DNA from: JADJLQ01 sp964405735
GTDB taxonomy: Bacteria > Bacteroidota > Bacteroidia > Chitinophagales > Saprospiraceae
NCBI GenBank assembly: GCA_964405735.1
Contig: CAYOPD010000029.1
Span: 1 to 40,239, forward strand
Length of the DNA: 40,239 nucleotides
Direction of reading: 5' to 3'
The notes beneath the pieces are model-generated. The model saw nothing but the letters and a program-made list of their open reading frames with translations, was not told the DNA's origin and did not search any database. The position numbers were made by a program, and so were the translations under genes. Shown one piece after another: positions 15,258 through 23,699 of the stretch; positions within the stretch are counted from its first letter, which is position 1; each line of letters starts with the position of its first letter.

Positions 15258-18206
15258 ATGAGCAGTGTTTTTTCTATCAGACACCATCGATTTAAGGGGG
15301 AATTTCGGTTTATTTTGACGCTGGTCATTGCTTTTTCTTTTTTTATCAGCCATAGTCAGGTCCGCAATCCGGAATCGGTCAAATCCATGATCAATCGCTA
15401 TAAGCAGGACCCGCGTGGCCCTTACCTGGATATCCGCTGGTTTTGCAAAGATGGTTCCATTCGTGCTGCCCGGGACCCTTGTCCGGATCAGCCTGGAAAC
15501 CAAAGGGCACGTTACAAAGAAGAAGTAAAACTGTTGGCGACGAAGGAGCATATCTTTCTGGGGCAAATCCTCGCCACCACTTCTTATGCCGATTTCTGGG
15601 ACGAAGACAGGGCTCAGTCCCGGATGATCCAATACCAGGTAGAACAATATCTGCGAAGCATCGACAATGGCTGGATCAACCGGCGTGCACAATATTACCG
15701 GGGGGCGGTGCAGATTGAAGATGAGCACAGTTGGGGCATTGCCTTTTATCAGTGGTTGCTGGAAGACACCGGCAGAATCCGTTCCCAATATTTTCTCCTG
15801 CGACAAAGTGCCAGAGACATTCCCCATTCCGGGGATACCAACAATGCCCAACGGGTGCGTTCGGTATCCAAAGAAATTTCAGACAGCCTGCCCTCCTTTG
15901 TTGACCTCCGGGTTAAAATTCACGGTACGCCGGATGCCGGAGATATTGAACGCGTGCGTGATTTCCAACTCAGGTTTAAAGAAGAAATTCCTGCTGCGCT
16001 GACCCCGAAATTTAATCAGTTGATCCGTGACTTAAACGCGATGTATCGCCCTTTCCGGGTCGATGATCTGGAAGTTTACCGTAAGAAACTGCCGGTGAAT
16101 GGTAAAGCAAACGGGATCATATTGTCATTCATGAATGGGTATCCAAGGCTTTCCTCGAACGCCCAGAGGTGTCAACTCATCGGCCACACGGCCCTGCTGC
16201 TTCGCAGCCAGATGACCTCGCCGATGAAGGCAGCTGCCCGGTTGGCCCTGATCGATATCTCCAATAAGCTGGAAAACCTGCTTAATATTGAAGCCGCTCA
16301 ATGGAAAGCGGGATCCGTGAAAGAGTTGATCTTCAAGGTATATTGTCTTTCCGAAGCGGCCACGGCCTTTGGTTTTTTGGAGTTTTGGGAATGGGATCAG
16401 ATCAGCAGGAGTTTGGAAGTCCCTTCAGGGGATTCGATCCCTTTGCAACGTTTTAATACAATCAGCGAAAATGGCCGTTATGCCCTGGAATGGACTACAG
16501 GCATGATCCGGGCTCAATACCAGCCGGTGATCAACCTGTACCGGGACTTTGAACCCCTGGTTGCCGGTTTTTTTGACGATCGGGTACGTTCATCGGTGCT
16601 TTTGTATTTAGGACAGGCGGTAAGCAAATTGGGCGACGCATTTTCTAATGAAGCTGGTTTTTCAAATGCGGTCCTGGACATTCCCGGTCAATCTTCCATA
16701 CGCGGACTTAACCCGGGTTTTGCGGAGGGTGAATTGGTCGTGGTGTCCGGTGCCCCGGAAACCGTAGACCTTTCTGCTGACAAGATTTATGTCTTTCACC
16801 ATCCGCCAGGCAATTTAAAACCGGTGGCCGGCATCGCGACGGTTACCGAAGGCAATATGGTCTCCCATGTGCAGTTGCTGGCACGCAACCTGGGTATTCC
16901 CAATGCAGTGATCTCCGGTGAAAATATGGAAGCCCTCAAACCATACCATGGAACGAGGGTTTTTTATGCCGTATCCTACAGAGGTACTGTGATTCTGAAA
17001 CCGGCTTCATCGATGGAACAAAGGGAAAAAGATCTTTTTGACCAAAAAAAAAAGAGGGAAGAAAAAATATCCATACCTATAGAGCGCATTGTACTGGACC
17101 AGCCCCACATCCTGAATCTGCGTCAGGTCGACGCCACCCAATCAGGTAAAACCTGTGGCCCCAAGGCTGCAAACCTGGGACAATTAAAAAAAATGTTCCC
17201 TGAAAACGTTGTGGAGGGTTTGGTTTTGCCTTTTGCTTTATTCCGCCAACATATGGACCAAAAAATCCCTGGTTTGCAGATCAGCTATTGGGCCATGATG
17301 AATGGAGTTTTTGCCTCAGGCGCGGAGATGCGGAAACAGGGGGTCCCGGAAGCCGAGATCGAAGCATATATTCTTAGTGGCCTGGATACCCTGCGTGGGC
17401 AGATCCGGAAGATGCCTTTGCTCGACGGCTTCAAGGCTGAACTGAATCAACAATTCCTAACCTCTTTCAGTCTGCCTTTTGGAAAGGTGCCGGTTTTTGT
17501 GCGCAGCGATACCAATATGGAAGACCTCAAAGATTTCAGCGGAGCCGGACTCAACCTTACCGTTTTTAATGTATTGGACACAGAAAAGATCTACCAGGGC
17601 ATAAGGGACGTCTGGGCTTCTCCATATACGGAGCGCAGCTTTAAATGGCGGCAACGCTATCTGAACAATCCGGAAAATGTCTTTCCTTCCATTTTGATCA
17701 TTCCGAGCGTCGATGCCGATTATTCAGGGGTGTTGATTACCAAAGGCCTCACCACCGGAAGCGAAAAGGATATCACAGTAGCCTTTAACCGCGGAGTGGG
17801 TGGTGCTGTGGATGGCCAGGCGGCGGAAACCTGGTTGCTAGATGGACAGGGCATGGACCACCTGATCACTCCTGCAAGGGAACCTTCTTATCTGTCCATT
17901 CCTGCAACGGGAGGCAGTATCAAGGCCATGACCGGGTTTGAAGAACGCCTGCTCAATCCGGATAATCTCAGGGCATTAAGAGCGCTTTCGGGCCATATCC
18001 TGAAGGGACTGCCTGGTTCTCCAGGCCTAAGCACCCGGGGGCCATTTGATGTGGAGTTGGGATTCAAGGATGATAAGATTTGGCTTTTCCAGGTCAGGCC
18101 CTTTGTGGAAAACAAACAAGCCGCCGCATCGGAGTATCTGCTGCAAATCACACCGGTATTTGAAAACAATCGTCGCATTTCGCTGGATGCCAAAATAAAA
18201 TTATAA
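15258..18206 (+). CDS. Exported PEP-synthase/glucan water dikinase-like protein
   Basis: A 982-residue protein; a TTG one codon earlier (15255) is in frame but the ATG at 15258 is preferred. A signal peptide (basic n-region, core FILTLVIAFSFFI, SHS-Q cleavage site) predicts export. Residues to about 480 match nothing I know. A phosphohistidine swivelling domain follows (about 485-590) with the active histidine H537 in VSHVQLLARNLGIP. Then comes the PPDK-type ATP-grasp domain: K636 in GPKAANLGQL, R749 in VRSDTNMEDL, and the terminal QVRP at 945-948. All key residues are kept. Histidine domain before ATP domain is the order of glucan water dikinases, not of PEP synthase, and the PEP-binding barrel is absent. 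The expected reaction is transfer of the ATP beta-phosphate to an acceptor, possibly a glycan. An ATP-using enzyme outside the cytoplasm is odd. Confidence 0.8.
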   Translation: MSSVFSIRHHRFKGEFRFILTLVIAFSFFISHSQVRNPESVKSMINRYKQDPRGPYLDIRWFCKDGSIRAARDPCPDQPGNQRARYKEEVKLLATKEHIFLGQILATTSYADFWDEDRAQSRMIQYQVEQYLRSIDNGWINRRAQYYRGAVQIEDEHSWGIAFYQWLLEDTGRIRSQYFLLRQSARDIPHSGDTNNAQRVRSVSKEISDSLPSFVDLRVKIHGTPDAGDIERVRDFQLRFKEEIPAALTPKFNQLIRDLNAMYRPFRVDDLEVYRKKLPVNGKANGIILSFMNGYPRLSSNAQRCQLIGHTALLLRSQMTSPMKAAARLALIDISNKLENLLNIEAAQWKAGSVKELIFKVYCLSEAATAFGFLEFWEWDQISRSLEVPSGDSIPLQRFNTISENGRYALEWTTGMIRAQYQPVINLYRDFEPLVAGFFDDRVRSSVLLYLGQAVSKLGDAFSNEAGFSNAVLDIPGQSSIRGLNPGFAEGELVVVSGAPETVDLSADKIYVFHHPPGNLKPVAGIATVTEGNMVSHVQLLARNLGIPNAVISGENMEALKPYHGTRVFYAVSYRGTVILKPASSMEQREKDLFDQKKKREEKISIPIERIVLDQPHILNLRQVDATQSGKTCGPKAANLGQLKKMFPENVVEGLVLPFALFRQHMDQKIPGLQISYWAMMNGVFASGAEMRKQGVPEAEIEAYILSGLDTLRGQIRKMPLLDGFKAELNQQFLTSFSLPFGKVPVFVRSDTNMEDLKDFSGAGLNLTVFNVLDTEKIYQGIRDVWASPYTERSFKWRQRYLNNPENVFPSILIIPSVDADYSGVLITKGLTTGSEKDITVAFNRGVGGAVDGQAAETWLLDGQGMDHLITPAREPSYLSIPATGGSIKAMTGFEERLLNPDNLRALRALSGHILKGLPGSPGLSTRGPFDVELGFKDDKIWLFQVRPFVENKQAAASEYLLQITPVFENNRRISLDAKIKL

Positions 18207-19465
18207 TGATGGTTAGGATATCAGCGCTTAGTTTTATCCTGGTCTGCATGTTCTTTATGGAAGCGGCCTCCTATCCGATCGACGGATATATGTATACCCA
18301 CATCCGGAGGCTGAAGTATTTGCAAATGGTAGCGGATGGTGAACTCAAGGGCACAAAACCTATTCCGGGAGCCATGAAATCCATCAATGACATCCACCTC
18401 AACCTGACCGGCATCAGGGGGGACAGCCTGGCCGTAATCCCGGCCCCCGATGAAGATCTGCAAAATGCAATCAATAGTTTATTTCCTTACCTCAACGAAA
18501 ATTACAGTATTTCTCTTCTGGATATTACCCCAGGTCGCCCACTGCGTTATGCAGGGCGAAAAGAAAATGATGGATACCAACCTGGCAGTGTAGGTAAACT
18601 CGCCGTGTTATTGGGTTTTTTTACCGAACTCGCGAAAATCTATCCTGACTCTTTCGCACTGAGGCAGAACCTCCTTTGCAGCAAACAGGTCCGTGCGGGT
18701 GGTTGGGCTCTGTACGATGAGCACACGGTATCCATTTTCGATACCGAAACCCGGATTCTAAAGAGGCGGACGGTGCAGGCCAATGACGTGTTCCTGTTGT
18801 ACGAATGGCTGGATTATATGATGTCCGTGAGCAACAATGGCGCTGCCACGGTATGCTGGAGAGAGGCTATCCTTATGCGCGTTTTCGGGAGTGCATACCC
18901 TTCACTCACTGAGAGCCAGGCCGAGGAGTATTTCTACACTACTCCAAAGACTGAACTTGCGGAAACCGCTGTCACCGTCGTCAATGAGCCCTTAAGGTCA
19001 ATAGGCATCACTCAGGATGAATGGCGGCTGGGGACCATGTTCACCCGGGGAGGATCAAGCCGGATTCCGCCCAAAGGAGGCAGCATTGGCACTCCACTGG
19101 GACTGATGAAATTCCTCATCCTGCTGGAGCGCGGCCTTTTGGTGGACGAAGAAAGCAGCCTGGAAATGAAAAAACTATTTTACATGACCGACCGGCGGAT
19201 ACGATACGCGGCCTCGCCCGCTTTGAAGGAAGCCGCCGTGTATTTTAAGTCGGGCAGCCTTTACAAATGCCGGCCTGAGGAAGGTTATGTATGCCAGAAA
19301 TACAAGGGGAATGTGGATAATTTTATGAACAGTGTAGCCATTGTGGAGCATCCCGACAGTACCACCTACCTGGTCGCTCTGATGTCCAATGTACCCAAGA
19401 AAAACAGTGCTTCCGATCATATGGCGCTGGCTGCATCCATAGACAGGTTGGTCCGGGGTAATTGA
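18206..19465 (+). CDS. Exported class A beta-lactamase-fold (SxxK) serine hydrolase-like protein
   Basis: A 419-residue protein whose ATG overlaps the stop of the dikinase by one base (TAATG), so the two are translationally coupled. A signal peptide covers about 1-22. The penicillin-recognising fold is shown by S128-V-G-K131 (SxxK), S209-N210-N211 in place of SDN, and K348-S-G350 in place of KTG. An extra 100 residues precede the domain. It could be a DD-peptidase, an esterase or a non-catalytic binder; the changed SDN motif argues against an efficient beta-lactamase. A second SxxK protein is coded at 22360-23355 beside the convergent carrier gene. The fold assignment is moderately sure, the activity unknown. 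Confidence 0.7.
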   Translation: MMVRISALSFILVCMFFMEAASYPIDGYMYTHIRRLKYLQMVADGELKGTKPIPGAMKSINDIHLNLTGIRGDSLAVIPAPDEDLQNAINSLFPYLNENYSISLLDITPGRPLRYAGRKENDGYQPGSVGKLAVLLGFFTELAKIYPDSFALRQNLLCSKQVRAGGWALYDEHTVSIFDTETRILKRRTVQANDVFLLYEWLDYMMSVSNNGAATVCWREAILMRVFGSAYPSLTESQAEEYFYTTPKTELAETAVTVVNEPLRSIGITQDEWRLGTMFTRGGSSRIPPKGGSIGTPLGLMKFLILLERGLLVDEESSLEMKKLFYMTDRRIRYAASPALKEAAVYFKSGSLYKCRPEEGYVCQKYKGNVDNFMNSVAIVEHPDSTTYLVALMSNVPKKNSASDHMALAASIDRLVRGN

Positions 19466-19514
19466 GTAGTCCGAAGTATGGGGAGGACTGTGCGTCATCC
19501 CTTTACTTCCGGAA

Positions 19515-22346
19515 TTAAGCATCCAATTGTTTTTTTTCAAGAAGTCTTTCGGCCAATAATTTTACTCTGTAATTTTCATCCCTGGCTGCCAAGTGAACCA
19601 GGGGATCAAAATCCAGATGGCCCAGCGCTTCGATCAGGGTTAATACTGCAATCTTTAGACGGATCTCCTCCCCTTTCAAAAGGGATTCAAAACAGGTGTA
19701 TTCATTTGGAGATTCCAGTTGCAACCGTTCAAGGGCGTCTTCCGGCAACTTGTCCAACACAGCCGTTTCTACGAGGGGGATCATCACTTTTTTCAGGGAG
19801 GGGTCAATGATATTATCCAGCAATTCGACGGTGTTGATGCGGATATTGGTATCGAGGTTGTGGATATCTTTATAGAGTGGCAGGATGATGCCCGGTGGAT
19901 AATTCAGGCCCAGCAACCAGAAAATCCTTTTCAGGATCCGATTCAGCTTCCGTTCAAGGAGCCGGTTAAATTCTTTTCTTGCCTGGATGACCTGTTCGTT
20001 TTCTTCGCGGAACTTCCACCGGTGTTGTGCGGCATAATTTATGGCCAGGGCATCCCGGTAAAGACCGGCTTCTTTCAGGAGAATAGGAACAACACGTTTA
20101 CCGCTGATCGTCAAATGAGGGAAATTAACTTTCATTTTATGCAGGGTCTGAATGGCTTTCAGTTTCACCAGCGGCTCGCGGTGCTGGACCAGTTCAAACA
20201 GGTAATCAATGGCCTGCTGGGTATCCATCGTTTTAGCAAGGGCAGGCAATTGGATCAGGATGTCTTTTAAGGTTCCTTTTTCTATGCTCACATCCGTTAG
20301 TATGGGCAGGATTTGCGAGGGTTCATATTGGGCCAGGGCTTTTTGTGCAGTTACACGGGTTGATCTATCGGGAAGAAGCGCCAGCAGCAGTTTGACAAAA
20401 GCCGGATCCTGGCTGTATCCGGCTGATAGGATGGCTTTTGTGGATACGGCAGGGTTCTGATCCTTCATTAAATCAGCCAGTATCGGATAATGTGCCTTCA
20501 GCTTTCCATATCCGATGGTCCTTGCGACCATGATCTTTTGGACCTCGATTTCTTTGGCATTCTGCAATTGCCCGGTTTGATCGATTTTTTCCAGGAGGCG
20601 TTGATCCAGCCTGAAGCGTTGTTGCATTTCGAGGTTGTCACGCGCTTCGGTAGCCAGACCCACTAAAGCCGCTCCGCTGATTGCAGGGTCATGGTCTTTC
20701 AGGGAATTTTCGATGAAACGAACACGGTTTTGCCGGGTATGGGCCAACAGGCATGAAAAAGCACGGGAACGCACTTCATCATCCGGATCTTTCAAAAGGG
20801 GCTCAATCTGGTTGGTGATCGAGTGATCGGTATGATAATAAAGGCAGCGCAGGGCAAGCTGCCGTATTTCCGGGGATTCATGGGTGAGCAGGGGAATCAC
20901 TTCCGGCATAATTCCATGGTCCTTGATCTCCTCTATCCGGTCAAGTAAAAAGTGAATTTTGGTTACCGGGCCCTCACGCAGGGTGCGCTTTATTCCTTCT
21001 GCAACAGTGACATCTGAGAGTTGAAAATCTTTTTTCCTGGAGGTGTGCCGGATGAGGCCCAGTTTTTCCTGGAAAGCCAGGACGTATTCCTGCCTGACCC
21101 TTACCGTAAAATAAATCCAGATTCCCGTGAAGAAGAGGATCAGGATGCAAACGGCACGGACCGAAAGATCCAGCCCATTTACAAGAAAAATCAGAGTGAT
21201 GCCCCCGATACCGGTCGCCGTGGTATCGACAAAGATATCAATGAACGTCTTGACCTGGTTTTTAATGGCCATAGGAATAGGCATGATCAGGAGTTCAGTG
21301 GCAGCTTTGTTGATGGACTGTTTCAGGGAAATGTCAAATAGTTTGAGCATAGTCCCTGACCAAAGGACCGGGGTATAAAATACGGTAGCAGCCCCAGCAA
21401 ACAGAGCCCCGGGAAGCACAAAAAGACTTCTGCCCACACCCAGGAATTCTACCGCTTTCCGGGTAACTATTAATTGAATGCCCAGGGATACAATATTGGA
21501 GGTTGAGAACCAGAAGCCGAAAAAAGCCGTAAGCTGGTCCGGGTCCCTGATTTGTGATGAAGCAATTGCGCTATACTGAAACTCTACCAATTTGGCGACA
21601 ACCACGCCGATCCCCATGATCAGTGCCAGGTAGGTCAAATGTTTTGAATTGCGGATCAGGCGCAGGGGATATTCATGCAGGGTCCTCGTTTGCCGGATCT
21701 GAAATGAGCGGTTGAATTCCGGAACAAACCGCATCCATATGTTGCGGTTCACCACCATGCTGATGATCAGCAACCCTGCTGTATAAAAGAGCAGGTTGAT
21801 GCTGCCCGATACGGAGGCCAGCAAAGAGGTCACATAACCCCCAATGATCCCTCCGGCAATCGCTCCGGCACCAATAAAACCAAAAAGCCGTTTGGCTTCC
21901 AGGGGGCTGAATACCATATTTCCGAGGAGCCAGAATTGGGAAGTCGTTATCAGGCCAAACAGCGCCACTCCGATATAGATCAGATAGCTCATCCAGTCTT
22001 TGAATAGGTTCAGGCGTAACAGGATGGCAAAGGTGAGCAGGCATACTATGGAAATCAGGTGAGTGCGTGTCATAAGAATTCCCAGGGGGATCCGGTTCAA
22101 CCACCGGGAATACGCTGAGGCGACGACCAGAGCCGTCAATGCCACCAGAAGGAAAACCAGGGGCAGTTTTTCAATGCCTACCCGGGACAGGAACTGGGCA
22201 TTCACAACGGGTTTAATGATCCATAGGCTTTGGATGATCAGGAAGATGGTCAGTTGCATCTGCCATACACGCCTGAATTCGCCTTCGCGGATGTCAAATA
22301 TTCGCAGATGAAATTCCCTCCACTTTGAGAGCAGGGCTTCAAGCAT
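19515..22346 (-). CDS. ATP/ADP-translocase-like (NTT/MFS) carrier fused to HEAT repeats
   Basis: A 943-residue inner-membrane protein. Residues to about 420 contain about 11-12 hydrophobic helices arranged as in the nucleotide transporter (Npt/TlcC) branch of the major facilitator superfamily, including a GFIGAGAIAGGIIGGYVTSL helix and a KQSINKAATELLIMPIP segment typical of NTT homologues. From about 430 to the end comes a soluble alpha solenoid with recurring HEAT units (for example PEIRQLALRCLYYH, DDEVRSRAFSCLLAH, PAVSTKAILSAG, EPLVKLKAIQTLHKM). Translocase-HEAT fusions are known in free-living Bacteroidota, unlike the obligate parasites where NTTs import ATP; the substrate here is unproven. 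The gene is 13 bases upstream of nothing but follows the SxxK gene 22360-23355 closely, and converges on the dikinase operon. Confidence 0.75.
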   Translation of the reverse strand: MLEALLSKWREFHLRIFDIREGEFRRVWQMQLTIFLIIQSLWIIKPVVNAQFLSRVGIEKLPLVFLLVALTALVVASAYSRWLNRIPLGILMTRTHLISIVCLLTFAILLRLNLFKDWMSYLIYIGVALFGLITTSQFWLLGNMVFSPLEAKRLFGFIGAGAIAGGIIGGYVTSLLASVSGSINLLFYTAGLLIISMVVNRNIWMRFVPEFNRSFQIRQTRTLHEYPLRLIRNSKHLTYLALIMGIGVVVAKLVEFQYSAIASSQIRDPDQLTAFFGFWFSTSNIVSLGIQLIVTRKAVEFLGVGRSLFVLPGALFAGAATVFYTPVLWSGTMLKLFDISLKQSINKAATELLIMPIPMAIKNQVKTFIDIFVDTTATGIGGITLIFLVNGLDLSVRAVCILILFFTGIWIYFTVRVRQEYVLAFQEKLGLIRHTSRKKDFQLSDVTVAEGIKRTLREGPVTKIHFLLDRIEEIKDHGIMPEVIPLLTHESPEIRQLALRCLYYHTDHSITNQIEPLLKDPDDEVRSRAFSCLLAHTRQNRVRFIENSLKDHDPAISGAALVGLATEARDNLEMQQRFRLDQRLLEKIDQTGQLQNAKEIEVQKIMVARTIGYGKLKAHYPILADLMKDQNPAVSTKAILSAGYSQDPAFVKLLLALLPDRSTRVTAQKALAQYEPSQILPILTDVSIEKGTLKDILIQLPALAKTMDTQQAIDYLFELVQHREPLVKLKAIQTLHKMKVNFPHLTISGKRVVPILLKEAGLYRDALAINYAAQHRWKFREENEQVIQARKEFNRLLERKLNRILKRIFWLLGLNYPPGIILPLYKDIHNLDTNIRINTVELLDNIIDPSLKKVMIPLVETAVLDKLPEDALERLQLESPNEYTCFESLLKGEEIRLKIAVLTLIEALGHLDFDPLVHLAARDENYRVKLLAERLLEKKQLDA

Positions 22347-22359
22347 AATGGTTGCTAAG

Positions 22360-23355
22360 CTACCCGTTTGTCACCAATGCGCTGTCGATTTTAAGCATTA
22401 AATCGCGAAGGATCTTTTCGCCGCTTCCATCCATAGCCAGGGCGACCACGATGTAGCGGCGGGTTTCATCCCAAACCAGGGCGGAATCGGCATGCCAGTT
22501 TTCCCAGGTGCCCGACTTGCGATAGACCTTGGCTTTTGGCGCGACACGATCGAGGACGGAAACAAACTTGTGATGAAGTTGTGGATCCACAAGCACCTGA
22601 AGCATATCCCTGGACCGGTCTGCATTGACCAGCTGCCCGAAGGCAAGCTTGTAATAGTATTTACAAACCTGGGCAACTGAAGCGGCATGGCTCAGGTTTT
22701 TAAGCGGGTCGCCCATGCGGATACCGCCTTTACCATAGGGTTTCCCCACCCAAAGGCCGCCGCCATTCTCTTTATCGTATAATTTATATGTGGGGTCCTG
22801 CAGGACAGTGGCAATTTGCTCGACGCCCACCCGTTCGATCATGCGGCTGGCAGCTTCGTTGCTGCTTTTGGCAATCATCATTTTCATGTCCTGTTTTACC
22901 TCCGGCGTTTCTTTCAGGGTACCCTGGGCTATGGCATATTCCGAGGCCAGAAGCACCGCGATTTTGGGCAGGCTGGCCGCATACATCATATGATTGCCAT
23001 TGATCGCCGCAAACCGCGAATTCATGGGATCCTGCATATCGACCACCCCGATACTCAGGGATTTATTTTTTGCCAACTCGACCCAACGTCGGTCGGAGTT
23101 CAGGATGGTTTCCAGTTTGTTTTGTAGTTCCTGATTCTGCAGGGTTTCAAGGGGTTTCACCGCTTCGACCGGCACAGCGAGCGGGAGGTTGCCCAGGGCA
23201 GGGGTAACGGGGATCGTTGTAACTTCTGGATTATTGACCGGATTCCCTGGAAGGTTACTTGAATGGATGGTGCCCCAGGACGTGAGCGTAAATAAAAAAA
23301 CACCCAGCAAAGTAATCAGTGAAACCAAAAGGGAATAAGCGGTGAATTTTTTCAT
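22360..23355 (-). CDS. Exported class A beta-lactamase-like (SxxK) serine hydrolase
   Basis: The frame is open to 23382, but the ATG at 23353-23355 begins MKKFTAYSLL and lies a sensible 37 bases from an exact TAACTTTG box, whereas the upstream ATG would lie almost at the transcription start; I choose 23355 (331 residues). An N-terminal hydrophobic segment (8-26) is a signal peptide or anchor, followed by a proline-rich linker. Motifs of the class A fold are S128-L-P-K131, S164-S165-N166 and K280-S-G282. It belongs to the beta-lactamase2 group that includes lipoprotein hydrolases without proven lactamase activity. It is the promoter-proximal gene of a unit with the carrier-HEAT gene, 13 bases downstream. 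Confidence 0.8.
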   Translation of the reverse strand: MKKFTAYSLLVSLITLLGVFLFTLTSWGTIHSSNLPGNPVNNPEVTTIPVTPALGNLPLAVPVEAVKPLETLQNQELQNKLETILNSDRRWVELAKNKSLSIGVVDMQDPMNSRFAAINGNHMMYAASLPKIAVLLASEYAIAQGTLKETPEVKQDMKMMIAKSSNEAASRMIERVGVEQIATVLQDPTYKLYDKENGGGLWVGKPYGKGGIRMGDPLKNLSHAASVAQVCKYYYKLAFGQLVNADRSRDMLQVLVDPQLHHKFVSVLDRVAPKAKVYRKSGTWENWHADSALVWDETRRYIVVALAMDGSGEKILRDLMLKIDSALVTNG

Positions 23356-23392
23356 ATAAGTTTTTATTCTTATTAAGATCATACTGATACTA

Positions 23393-23400
23393 CAAAGTTA
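23393..23400 (-). promoter_or_regulatory. Putative -7 promoter box of the SxxK/carrier operon
   Basis: The minus strand reads TAACTTTG, an exact TAnnTTTG match. Transcription would begin near 23387, giving a leader of about 32 bases to the ATG at 23355. No clear TTG is seen at the -33 distance. Confidence 0.5.
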
Positions 23401-23699
23401 GACTTGTGCTAAAGAAGATGGCCAGGCTTTGATGCTTGTTAACATCTTTCCCCATTTTTTAAACCGGCGCTAACAAGATCTGCTTTCTTTTAGGTCAATT
23501 CCTGTGGATGCGTCATCTTTTTTTAACTTGGCACTAACTAATTTAAGCCTGTTGCGGCCCCGGAATATACAATCGTTTACAGGGATGAAACGGACTAATG
23601 TGGCTCTGTTGTATTTATCATAAAAAGATAAATGTATAAATTGCTGTTTTATTGCGATTATCGGATTATCGTTGTTAAATTAACAGTGAAAAAAAAAGA
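23401..23699. other. Divergent intergenic region with a palindrome and a short direct repeat
   Basis: About 300 bases between the SxxK operon and the deacetylase gene. It contains TTTATC-ATAAAAA-GATAAA (23614-23632), a possible operator, and two adjacent copies of GATTATCG (23656-23671) shortly before the deacetylase start. I see no gene and no exact TAnnTTTG box on the plus strand. Confidence 0.4.

Noticed and set aside
19468..19489. AGTCC/GGACT inverted repeat between the convergent operons as terminator
   Set aside because: Only a 5-bp stem with a 12-base loop and no T tract.
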